From: CBFGRU01 sp965651255
GTDB lineage: Bacteria > Planctomycetota > Phycisphaerae > Phycisphaerales > SM1A02
Assembly: GCA_965651255.1 (NCBI GenBank)
Contig: CBFGRU010000213.1
Location: 1-5,398, forward strand
Length of the DNA: 5,398 nucleotides
Direction: 5' to 3'
Both the position numbers and the translations under genes were made by a program. Shown here piece by piece: positions 1 to 5,398 of the stretch. The notes under the pieces are model-generated. The model had not been told where the DNA came from. It did not search any database and saw nothing but the letters and a program-made list of their open reading frames with translations. Numbering within the stretch: the stretch's first letter is position 1; every line of letters begins with the position of its first letter.

Positions 1-2004
1 CGCCCGTATCGGCCGTTGCGATTCGTCGCACTGGGCGGTCAGGCGCTGCTCGGTGCGGTCTGGCTCATCTGGCGCGCCGACCCGTGGGCGGTCGTGGTCT
101 TCTTCGGCGGCCTCTGGTGGGTCATGCTCACCGCCGAAGCGCTGTACGCAGCGCACCGCCAGCAGACGCGGATTGGGAATGCATTGGCCACCCTACTCGG
201 AACGGCGCTCTTCGTCACCGGCGCGTGCATCACCATTCACACTTCACTCGCTGGTGCAGCACCATACTGGAGTGGAGCATTGACGCTGTGTGTCGCAGCC
301 CTTGCGGTCGTTGCGGCCGTGCAGTTCGGCAGTGGGCTGGAACCACTGCGCACACGACCGACGGAGGCGATCGGCCTCTTGACCATCGCGCTGTGGCTCC
401 AGGCAGCCGTGCTGCTCACCGTTGCGGCGGCCCTGTTCCTGGATGATCTTGCGCTGACCGTTGCCTGGTTGGCGGTCGGGCTGGCGGGTGTTGAAACAGG
501 GCGACGCATGCACTCCACCCTGACCGATGCATTCGGATTGTCGGTGCTCACTCTCGCCGCGTTCAAATCCATCACGATCGATGCGCTGATGGCTTCAGGC
601 ATCATCGGCGGCGGCGCGACGATTCTGATCGAGGTCGATCCCATCGGACAACTCACCGACTTCTCACTTGTTCTCTTCATCGTGACCGGTGTACTCACCG
701 CTGCTTCCTATCGACTGCGCGATGACGTTCACCGTCTGCTGCGCATCGCGCCGATCGCACTCGCGGTCAGCGCTTCGATGTTCTACCTGCTGGCAACCGG
801 CTGCACGTTCATCAACCTCTGGCTCACCGGCACCTGGCTCGTCGCCGCGGCCATTCTTCTAACGCGCTATGACCTCACCCGACGCCAGCACGGTTCATCA
901 ATCGGCCTGGTCCTGGCGTTTCTCACCCTTGCGAAGTGGATGGTCGTTGATACCGCTCTGCCACTCCTTCCTCCCGGCGCACCGGATGCCGCGCTGCCTT
1001 TCATCAACGCTCCCTTCCTCTTCGGCCTTGTTCTGGCCGGAGGTGTCGCCGCGTGGTGGTATCGCATCCGAACGATTGATTCTTCATCAATGCATCAATT
1101 GTCGTTGCCATCAACTGCGCTGCGCAGTCTGTTGCCGGCGCTCACCGCCTTCATCGTCGCCTGGGCGATCGGATTCGAAATCGAACGCCTCGTGGATCGC
1201 CACCTAATGAAGCATCCCGCATCGCCCTGGACGCATGTGGAACTGCTCGGCTTCTGGTTGATGATGCTTACCGGCGCGATTGGTTGCGCACTTTCGTTCA
1301 CCGCCCGTCGCCTTGATACTGAAAAGTCGGCCCGGGTGGGAGTCGGCATGCTTGTTCTGGCGACCGGTGCATGGCTCACCAGCGGCACGTTGATCCCCGC
1401 ATTGCTCGTCGGCGTGACGCAGACCGCCGCCTTCTTCAATCCCCAGTTCATCGCGGGCACCCTGCTGCTCATGATGATCATCGCGACCCTCCGCGGCTGG
1501 TCATTCACTGAAACCGGCACACCGGTGCCAGACTCAATGCGCGTGATGCGGTACACACTGCTCGGGTTCATGGGCGCTATTCCGCTCTGGCTCGGAACGC
1601 TTGAGGTCGCGCGCCTCGTTCCCGATGCGATCAGCATCTACTGGGGGCTGTACGGCATCGGGCTGGTCGTACTCGGCTGGATGAGGCCGACGGCCATCAT
1701 TCGGCATGCCGGGCTGGCACTGTTGCTGCTGACCCTGGGCAAAGTTCTCATCGTGGACACCGCGCAGCTCGAAGGTATCGCTCGTCCGCTGTCGTACCTC
1801 GTCATTGGCCTGCTGTTCGTCCTGACCTCGATCGGGTACGCTCGCCTCTCGCCGAAACTCGCTGCCCGAATCTCGCCGCATCAGGGCGAGATGAATTCGC
1901 GCGATACCATTCCCCAATCACGGAGGGAACAGGAAGACGAGGAACGACACGAGCATGATGATGATGAACAACGAATCGAGTCCGACCGGAACGAGCAGTC
2001 ATGA
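1..2004 (+). CDS. DUF2339-type polytopic membrane protein, 5'-truncated
   Basis: The reading frame is open from base 1 (codons Arg-Pro-Tyr-Arg-Pro before the TTG at 16), so the true start lies upstream and the visible 667 codons are the C-terminal part. Numbering from the TTG codon as residue 1, most of residues 1-615 is a chain of hydrophobic segments with short charged loops, giving well over a dozen likely transmembrane helices. Three places carry the DUF2339-like pattern of a hydrophobic helix followed by Lys-x4-Asp: KSITID (184-189), KWMVVD (307-312) and KVLIVD (576-581). The last is followed by a pattern typical of the DUF2339 C-terminus (EGIARPLSYLVIGLLFVL). Residues 620-662 form a hydrophilic Glu/Asp/Arg-rich tail outside the domain, part of which overlaps the next gene. 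DUF2339 proteins have no established biochemical function. It heads an apparent operon with two bPH proteins, which suggests an inner-membrane or envelope role (inference). I am confident of the family and make no claim about function. Confidence 0.85.
   Translation, partial: RPYRPLRFVALGGQALLGAVWLIWRADPWAVVVFFGGLWWVMLTAEALYAAHRQQTRIGNALATLLGTALFVTGACITIHTSLAGAAPYWSGALTLCVAALAVVAAVQFGSGLEPLRTRPTEAIGLLTIALWLQAAVLLTVAAALFLDDLALTVAWLAVGLAGVETGRRMHSTLTDAFGLSVLTLAAFKSITIDALMASGIIGGGATILIEVDPIGQLTDFSLVLFIVTGVLTAASYRLRDDVHRLLRIAPIALAVSASMFYLLATGCTFINLWLTGTWLVAAAILLTRYDLTRRQHGSSIGLVLAFLTLAKWMVVDTALPLLPPGAPDAALPFINAPFLFGLVLAGGVAAWWYRIRTIDSSSMHQLSLPSTALRSLLPALTAFIVAWAIGFEIERLVDRHLMKHPASPWTHVELLGFWLMMLTGAIGCALSFTARRLDTEKSARVGVGMLVLATGAWLTSGTLIPALLVGVTQTAAFFNPQFIAGTLLLMMIIATLRGWSFTETGTPVPDSMRVMRYTLLGFMGAIPLWLGTLEVARLVPDAISIYWGLYGIGLVVLGWMRPTAIIRHAGLALLLLTLGKVLIVDTAQLEGIARPLSYLVIGLLFVLTSIGYARLSPKLAARISPHQGEMNSRDTIPQSRREQEDEERHEHDDDEQRIESDRNEQS
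1939..1943 (+). promoter_or_regulatory. Ribosome binding site of the first PH-domain gene
   Basis: GAGGA ends 11 nt before the ATG at 1955. It lies inside the 3' coding end of the DUF2339 gene in a purine-rich stretch (AGGAAGACGAGGAACGAC). A second, stronger-looking GGAGG at 1922-1926 is about 28 nt from the ATG, too far to be the main site. The position favours the first ATG of the run of four as the start. Confidence 0.5.
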
Positions 2005-2584
2005 GCGTGCAACACATACGGCACCGTCAGCCGGACCACGTTTCGACCCGGCCACGATCGAACGACCCGATCGGGCGCTGCTGAGTTACTACCTCTGGGT
2101 TTCGGCGATGACGTTCATTGCCTTTCCCTTTGTGTTTCTTGGTTTCTACCTGCGGTACCGGACGTTGAAGTACCGGTTTGATGACAAGGGTGTCTCGATG
2201 TCGGTGGGTGTGCTCTTCCGTAAGGAGGTGTACCTGACCTATCGCCGCATTCAGGACATCCATGTCAAGCGCAACTTGTTTCATCGCTGGCTGGGGTTGA
2301 GTGAGGTGGCCATTCAAACCGCAAGTGGCGCTGCCGGGGCGGAGATGACCATCGAGGGCCTGCGCGATCCCGAGGGATTGCGGGAATACCTGTATACACG
2401 AATGCGCGGCGCGACCGATCCCGCGGCGGAACAGGCGGCCACTGCGCCGGATGCACGGAACGCGGGCGAAGGTCGGGCCAACGATGACGCGCCGGATGAA
2501 GCGCTGGTGCTGCTGCGCGAGATTCGCGATGAACTGCGCGCCGTTCGTCAGATGCAGACCACCACGCCGGGAGGTGAAGAGTGA
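1955..2584 (+). CDS. Membrane protein with bacterial PH-like domain (bPH_2/DUF304, YdbS type)
   Basis: This is a 209-residue protein. Residues 1-40 are polar and probably cytoplasmic. One strong hydrophobic segment spans about 42-66 (LLSYYLWVSAMTFIAFPFVF), long enough for one helix or a tight hairpin. Residues 69-150 match the bPH_2 pattern: a YRFDDKGVSMSVGVLF strand pair, then a 'YRRIQDIHVKRNLFHRWLGL' helix/loop, then 'VAIQTASG' and a closing 'LRDPEGLREYL' helix. Residues 151-180 form an Ala/Asp/Arg-rich linker and 181-200 (DEALVLLREIRDELRAVRQM) an amphipathic helix also found at the end of the next protein. The start is one of four tandem ATGs at 1955-1966. It overlaps the DUF2339 gene by 50 nt, and its stop overlaps the next gene's start. 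bPH_2 proteins such as Bacillus YdbS are membrane-anchored and the ligand of the fold in them is poorly defined. I am confident of the domain and cannot state a biochemical role. Confidence 0.85.
   Translation: MMMMNNESSPTGTSSHERATHTAPSAGPRFDPATIERPDRALLSYYLWVSAMTFIAFPFVFLGFYLRYRTLKYRFDDKGVSMSVGVLFRKEVYLTYRRIQDIHVKRNLFHRWLGLSEVAIQTASGAAGAEMTIEGLRDPEGLREYLYTRMRGATDPAAEQAATAPDARNAGEGRANDDAPDEALVLLREIRDELRAVRQMQTTTPGGEE
2570..2577 (+). promoter_or_regulatory. Strong Shine-Dalgarno that fixes a GTG start
   Basis: GGAGGTGA lies 6 nt (counted from the end of GGAGG) upstream of the GTG at 2581. The GTG overlaps the TGA stop of the preceding gene as GTGA. The near-consensus site supports GTG 2581 as the start of the second PH-domain gene and points to translational coupling between the two PH proteins. 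Confidence 0.7.
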
Positions 2585-3387
2585 CCGCCCCGACGACTCC
2601 GACCAACCCGGCGACCGACACCGGCGCAGAGCGGCTGTACAGCGGCGTGTGGAAACTGCTGCATCGATACCTGCATGTGCCCACCGAACCGCTGCGTCTG
2701 AGCGGCCGCGATGAAATGTCATTCAAACCCTCACCGGCATTCGAGAAGTATCTTCAGGCGCAAGTGTGGCTGGTCTTCGGAATCGTCTTTCTAGCAACGT
2801 TCATCTTTCTGATCGCGATTACTTTTGCGGAGCCGATCGCGGGCATCATCATTACGCTCGTTGTGCTTCCGATTGAAGTGTTGATCGGACTCGTTCTGCT
2901 GGTCGCGACCAAGTTCCAGTTCGACAGCACGTGGTACGCGCTGACCGACCGCGCAGCGCGGATTCGGCGTGGTGTCTGGGTGATCAACGAGACGACCGTG
3001 ACATTTGAAAACGTGCAGAATGTTCGCGTGGAACAGGGACCGCTTGAGCGGTATTTCAATCTCTCTCGGGTCATGATCGAAACGGCCGGGGCCAACTCAA
3101 GCGGCGGCAAGAATCCGCAACTGGCTGCGAGCCGGGCCGTGATCCAGGGGGTTGAGAATGCGGAGGAACTGCGCGACCGCATCCTCTGCCGGGTGCGCGA
3201 AGCGACCGGCGCTGGACTCGGCGATGACGATGATGAGGGCGATGGTCGTAGGGAGACCGGCGGGCATCTGCGGACCGCTCCCGCCGCGCAGGGCAGCGGA
3301 CTTACCGCAGCGCACGTTGATGCGCTGCGCGCCATTCGCGAAGAACTCCGCCTGTTCCGTGATGCTGGCGAAGGGGCATCGAAGTAA
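2581..3387 (+). CDS. Membrane protein with bacterial PH-like domain, second paralogue
   Basis: This is a 268-residue protein that starts at a GTG coupled to the upstream stop. The N-terminal ~58 residues are soluble and include KLLHRYLHVPTEPLRLSGRD, which may form a short amphipathic region. Two transmembrane helices follow at about 60-82 and 86-110, separated by a short FAEP turn, so both ends should face the cytoplasm. Residues 115-203 fit the bPH_2 pattern: 'WYALTDRAARIRRGVWVI', then 'TVTFENVQNVRVEQGPLERY', then 'LSRVMIETAG' and a final 'VENAEELRDRIL' helix. A Ser/Gly/Asn-rich loop (171-182) is inserted before the last strand. Residues 210-242 are a low-complexity linker with a DDDDEGD patch. 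Residues 244-261 (AHVDALRAIREELRLFRDA) repeat the C-terminal helix of the previous protein. The pairing recalls ydbS-ydbT of Bacillus, although YdbT there is larger and has more than one PH repeat. The two proteins probably form a complex (inference). Confidence 0.85.
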   Translation: MTAPTTPTNPATDTGAERLYSGVWKLLHRYLHVPTEPLRLSGRDEMSFKPSPAFEKYLQAQVWLVFGIVFLATFIFLIAITFAEPIAGIIITLVVLPIEVLIGLVLLVATKFQFDSTWYALTDRAARIRRGVWVINETTVTFENVQNVRVEQGPLERYFNLSRVMIETAGANSSGGKNPQLAASRAVIQGVENAEELRDRILCRVREATGAGLGDDDDEGDGRRETGGHLRTAPAAQGSGLTAAHVDALRAIREELRLFRDAGEGASK

Positions 3388-3391
3388 TCAA

Positions 3392-3465
3392 CGCGCCCGG
3401 GGGGATTCGAACCTCCGACCTGCGGTTTAGGAAACCGCTGCTCTATCCTGCTGAGCTACGGGCGC
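3392..3465 (-). tRNA. trnR: tRNA-Arg, anticodon CCU (reads AGG)
   Basis: Read on the - strand, the sequence folds into a full cloverleaf. The acceptor stem is GCGCCCG/CGGGCGC (7 perfect pairs). The D arm is GCTC-AGCAGGATA-GAGC, the anticodon arm GCGGT-TTCCTAA-ACCGC, the variable loop AGGTC, and the T arm GGAGG-TTCGAAT-CCCCC. The anticodon CCT lies at 3431-3429. A20 in the D loop and G73 as discriminator agree with known bacterial arginine identity elements. The 3' CCA is not encoded (TTG follows G73), so it must be added after transcription. One T-stem pair is A51:C63 instead of a Watson-Crick pair, which is unusual but need not abolish function. The 3' end faces the second PH gene with only 4 nt between them. 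Confidence 0.95.
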
Positions 3466-3478
3466 TGGGCGATGCGCG

Positions 3479-3484
3479 AGTATA
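3479..3484 (-). promoter_or_regulatory. Possible -10 box of the tRNA-Arg gene
   Basis: On the - strand this reads TATACT, one base from the sigma-70 consensus TATAAT. A transcript would start at about 3472, some 7 nt before the mature tRNA 5' end. No convincing -35 box is seen 16-18 nt upstream (the sequence there is CGGCGA-like), so the call rests on the -10 and its position. Confidence 0.4.
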
Positions 3485-3512
3485 GGAAAGATACATCCTC
3501 ATCGCCGGGCTG

Positions 3513-3521
3513 TGGTATAAG
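3513..3521 (+). promoter_or_regulatory. Possible extended -10 promoter of the M14-like gene
   Basis: TGGTATAAG fits the extended -10 form TGnTATAAT with one mismatch. A start site near 3528 would leave a leader of about 27 nt before the ATG at 3555. The -35 region (around ACATCC) is poor, as is common for extended -10 promoters. It points away from the - strand -10 box at 3479-3484, so the two would form a divergent pair in a 90-bp gap. Confidence 0.4.
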
Positions 3522-3539
3522 AGGCCATCAGCCCCCAAT

Positions 3540-3545
3540 GGAGAT
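3540..3545 (+). promoter_or_regulatory. Weak ribosome binding site of the M14-like gene
   Basis: GGAGAT ends 9 nt before the ATG at 3555. No ATG, GTG or TTG occurs in the same frame between the upstream in-frame TAG at 3483 and 3555, so this site supports 3555 as the start. Confidence 0.45.
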
Positions 3546-3554
3546 CCGTCTCTC

Positions 3555-5312
3555 ATGCCTCAGACCTTATCCCTGGTGTGTTCTTCGTTCATCGCTTCGT
3601 GCGGACTGGGTCTACCTGCAATTCAGCCGATGGCCGTGCACTCGCAAGAGGCGATCACGGGCGAACTGTTCGCTGGTTACATGGATCACGATGCGCTCGC
3701 CGCGCGGCTGCGAACGCTGGCGCGCCAGAGCGAACGTGCATCGATTGCAAATCTGACCACCAGCCGCGAGGGGCGCGACATACACGTGCTCATGCTTGCA
3801 ACCGACCCGCAGCGCAGTGAGCATCGACCGGCGCTTCTCATCACCGCCGGAATCGACGGCCGCCATCTCGTCGGAACCGAGGTGGCGATTCGCATTGCGG
3901 AACGGCTGCTGGCGGACCATGCTGATCTTCTCGAAGCGATGACGGTCTACATCATTCCGCGCGTGAACCCCGATGCCGCGGCTCGCAATCTGAGTGAGGT
4001 CAATCACGGTTTCATCGGCGTGGCGCGCCCGGTGGATGATGACCGTGATCGCGCAACGGATGAGGACGGACCGCTGGACCTGAACGGAGATGGCGTGATC
4101 ACGCTCATGCGGCAGGCGAATCCGCCCCTCGGCCGCACGGCAACGCATCTGCCCGACCCCGCGGAACGGCGGCTGATGAAGTCGCCCGATGCGCTCAAGG
4201 GAGAAACCGCAACCCACATCCTCTATACCGAAGGGCTGGACCAGGATGGTGACGGACAGATCGCCGAAGACGGCCTGGGGATGGTTGATCTTGACCGCAA
4301 TTTCATGCACCGATGGCCGGAGTACGCCAACGACGCCGGGCCGTATCAGTTGAGTGAAGTCGAATCGCACGCACTGGCGCAGTTCGTGCTGAACCACCCC
4401 AACATTGCGATGGCGGTCACGCTTGGACGACATGACAACCTTGTCCACACCCCGGATGGACGAGGGCGCGACATCACCGGTGAGGCGCCGCTCGAGCTTG
4501 ATGGAGGCGATGTCGATCTGTACAAGGAAGTCGCCCGAATCTTCAAAGACACCACGTCGCAAACCCGCGCCCCGCAGGATGATGATGTCGCGGGCTCGTT
4601 CCATGCCTGGCTGTACGCCCAGCGCGGCCTGCCAAGCTTTGCCACCATCGTCTGGGGCCGGCCCGACCCCTCGCCCGAACCGAAGCCGGAAGAACCCGCA
4701 ACGGAGGAAGCTGGCGCAGAGGAAGAAGAAAGTGCGCCAGCCCGCAAGGCCGACCCCAAAGCCAAGCCCGCCGATGAAGAGGCCGCCGCCTGGCTCACCT
4801 ACAGCGATCGTGATCGCGCGGGCGCTGGCTTCATCGAGTGGCAACCGTTCGACCATCCCACGCTCGGCGCGGTGGAGATCGGCGGTTTCGTCCCCGGGTT
4901 CATGATGAACCCTCCTGCCGGTGAACTCGATGACCTTGCTGCGAAACAGACCGCATTCATCGTGAAACTGGCTGAGATGCGACCGAAACTGCGCGAGGAA
5001 GGCCCGGCGGTGACGCGACTCGCGGCCGGTTTGTATGAAGTGCGCTTTGCCATCATCAACGATGGCTTCCTGCCGACTACGACGCAGATGGCCCGCCGCG
5101 CTCGCGCCATCCCCCCCACGGTGGTGCGAATGAAACTCCCCGTCGATCAGATCATCGCCGGTTCCCCCATGGCCCAGAGTTGGGGCATCGACGGCTCCGG
5201 CGGACGCGCGGATCACCACTGGATCATTCGCGCTGCGGATGGCAGCGAGGTTGAGATCGAAATCACCAACACGCAGCATGGCTCGAAGACCATCCGCTTC
5301 CGCGCCGAGTAA
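3555..5312 (+). CDS. M14 zinc-carboxypeptidase-like protein with altered active site, probably exported
   Basis: This is a 585-residue protein. Residues 1-30 are a hydrophobic leader without Lys or Arg, either a weak signal peptide ending near AVHS-QE or a lipoprotein signal (IAS-C16). Residues 45-370 follow the M14 layout: SREGRDIHVLMLA (70-82), PALLITAGIDGRHLVGTEVA (92-111), a VYIIPRVNPDAA strand and loop (131-142), VDLDRNFMHRW (244-254), TLGRHDNLV (289-297) and GLPSFATIVW (358-367). Residues 371-410 are a Pro/Glu/Ala/Lys linker. Residues 411-470 include WQPFDHPTLGAVEIGGF, a motif I associate with bacterial M14-like proteins, and about 485-585 form a beta-rich C-terminal domain. Against carboxypeptidase A, His69-x-x-Glu72 reads Asp101-Gly-Arg-His104 (Arg71 is kept as Arg103), Asn144-Arg145 reads Asp247-Arg248, His196 may be His293, and Glu270 appears to be Ile365. 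Acidic DxDGDG-like loops lie at 161-172, 175-186 and 229-240. Fold assignment is firm, but peptidase activity is doubtful. It appears to be transcribed alone. Confidence 0.85.
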   Translation: MPQTLSLVCSSFIASCGLGLPAIQPMAVHSQEAITGELFAGYMDHDALAARLRTLARQSERASIANLTTSREGRDIHVLMLATDPQRSEHRPALLITAGIDGRHLVGTEVAIRIAERLLADHADLLEAMTVYIIPRVNPDAAARNLSEVNHGFIGVARPVDDDRDRATDEDGPLDLNGDGVITLMRQANPPLGRTATHLPDPAERRLMKSPDALKGETATHILYTEGLDQDGDGQIAEDGLGMVDLDRNFMHRWPEYANDAGPYQLSEVESHALAQFVLNHPNIAMAVTLGRHDNLVHTPDGRGRDITGEAPLELDGGDVDLYKEVARIFKDTTSQTRAPQDDDVAGSFHAWLYAQRGLPSFATIVWGRPDPSPEPKPEEPATEEAGAEEEESAPARKADPKAKPADEEAAAWLTYSDRDRAGAGFIEWQPFDHPTLGAVEIGGFVPGFMMNPPAGELDDLAAKQTAFIVKLAEMRPKLREEGPAVTRLAAGLYEVRFAIINDGFLPTTTQMARRARAIPPTVVRMKLPVDQIIAGSPMAQSWGIDGSGGRADHHWIIRAADGSEVEIEITNTQHGSKTIRFRAE

Positions 5313-5398
5313 CGGCATCAGGCATCAAGCGGTTGGCACCAGTCAGTTGGCGCAACCGACGCTGCACGCCGAGCGAAGCACCGGATCGAACGAAAGAA

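Noticed and set aside
2001..2084. ATGA at the stop of the DUF2339 gene, which looks like a coupled start codon
   Set aside because: The frame closes after 27 codons with no recognisable product, and it is not the frame of the PH-domain protein, whose only plausible starts are the ATGs at 1955-1966.
3361..3380. Hairpin GATGC...GCATC near the end of the second PH gene, a possible terminator for the tRNA or the operon
   Set aside because: It has a 5-bp stem with no T-run on either strand, and it lies in coding sequence.
3392..3465. tRNA gene as a possible integration site for a mobile element
   Set aside because: There is no integrase, no second copy of the tRNA 3' end and no change in base composition beside it. 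The flanks are ordinary genes.
3486..3554. Upstream in-frame extension of the M14-like protein, with a CTG at 3510 as an alternative start
   Set aside because: The extension has no ATG, GTG or TTG codon, its translation looks non-coding, and it covers the proposed promoter. The ATG at 3555 has a usable ribosome binding site.
3612..5318. A 568-codon open frame on the - strand, antisense to the M14-like gene
   Set aside because: It mirrors the codon bias of a GC-rich gene on the other strand. Its translation shows no family motif that I recognise, while the + strand frame has many M14 motifs along its length.
5330..5358. Imperfect inverted repeat CGGTTG...CAACCG after the M14-like gene, a possible terminator
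   Set aside because: The stem is only 6 bp with a 17-nt loop and is not followed by a run of T, so a factor-independent terminator cannot be supported.

Overview
The window is GC-rich bacterial DNA (roughly 60% G+C by eye) that is almost entirely coding. It holds four protein genes on the + strand and one tRNA gene on the - strand. The best guess at a host is a member of the Planctomycetota. That rests on the last gene, an unusual M14-carboxypeptidase-like protein with acidic calcium-loop-like motifs of a kind I associate with that phylum, and on a tRNA without an encoded CCA. This is a judgement from memory, not a search result.

Region 1 (1-3387) reads as one tightly packed transcription unit. 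It begins with a 5'-truncated polytopic membrane protein of the DUF2339 type. This is followed by two small membrane proteins, each with a bacterial PH-like domain (bPH_2/DUF304, the YdbS/YdbT type). The first junction is a 50-nt overlap that starts at a run of four ATG codons. The second is a GTGA stop/start overlap with a strong Shine-Dalgarno sequence. The two PH proteins share a charged amphipathic C-terminal helix after divergent linkers, which suggests they act together at the membrane. No promoter for this unit lies in the window.

Region 2 (3388-3554) is a compact intergenic region. A tRNA-Arg(CCU) gene on the - strand converges on the PH operon, with only 4 nt between its 3' end and the stop codon of the second PH gene. 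Upstream of the tRNA are a TATACT -10-like box pointing towards it and, on the other strand, an extended -10 (TGGTATAAG) pointing towards the fourth gene.

Region 3 (3555-5312) is a 585-residue protein of the M14 zinc-carboxypeptidase fold, probably exported. The fold landmarks are recognisable, but the canonical HxxE zinc motif reads DGRH, the NR substrate-binding pair reads DR, and the expected catalytic Glu position appears to be Ile. It may be a non-canonical metalloenzyme or a pseudo-peptidase. The last 86 nt (5313-5398) hold no gene that I can support and only a weak imperfect inverted repeat.

I see no CRISPR array, insertion sequence, integrase, toxin-antitoxin pair or classical defence gene. 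The points most worth following up are the altered peptidase active site and the paired PH proteins with matching tails beside a DUF2339 protein.
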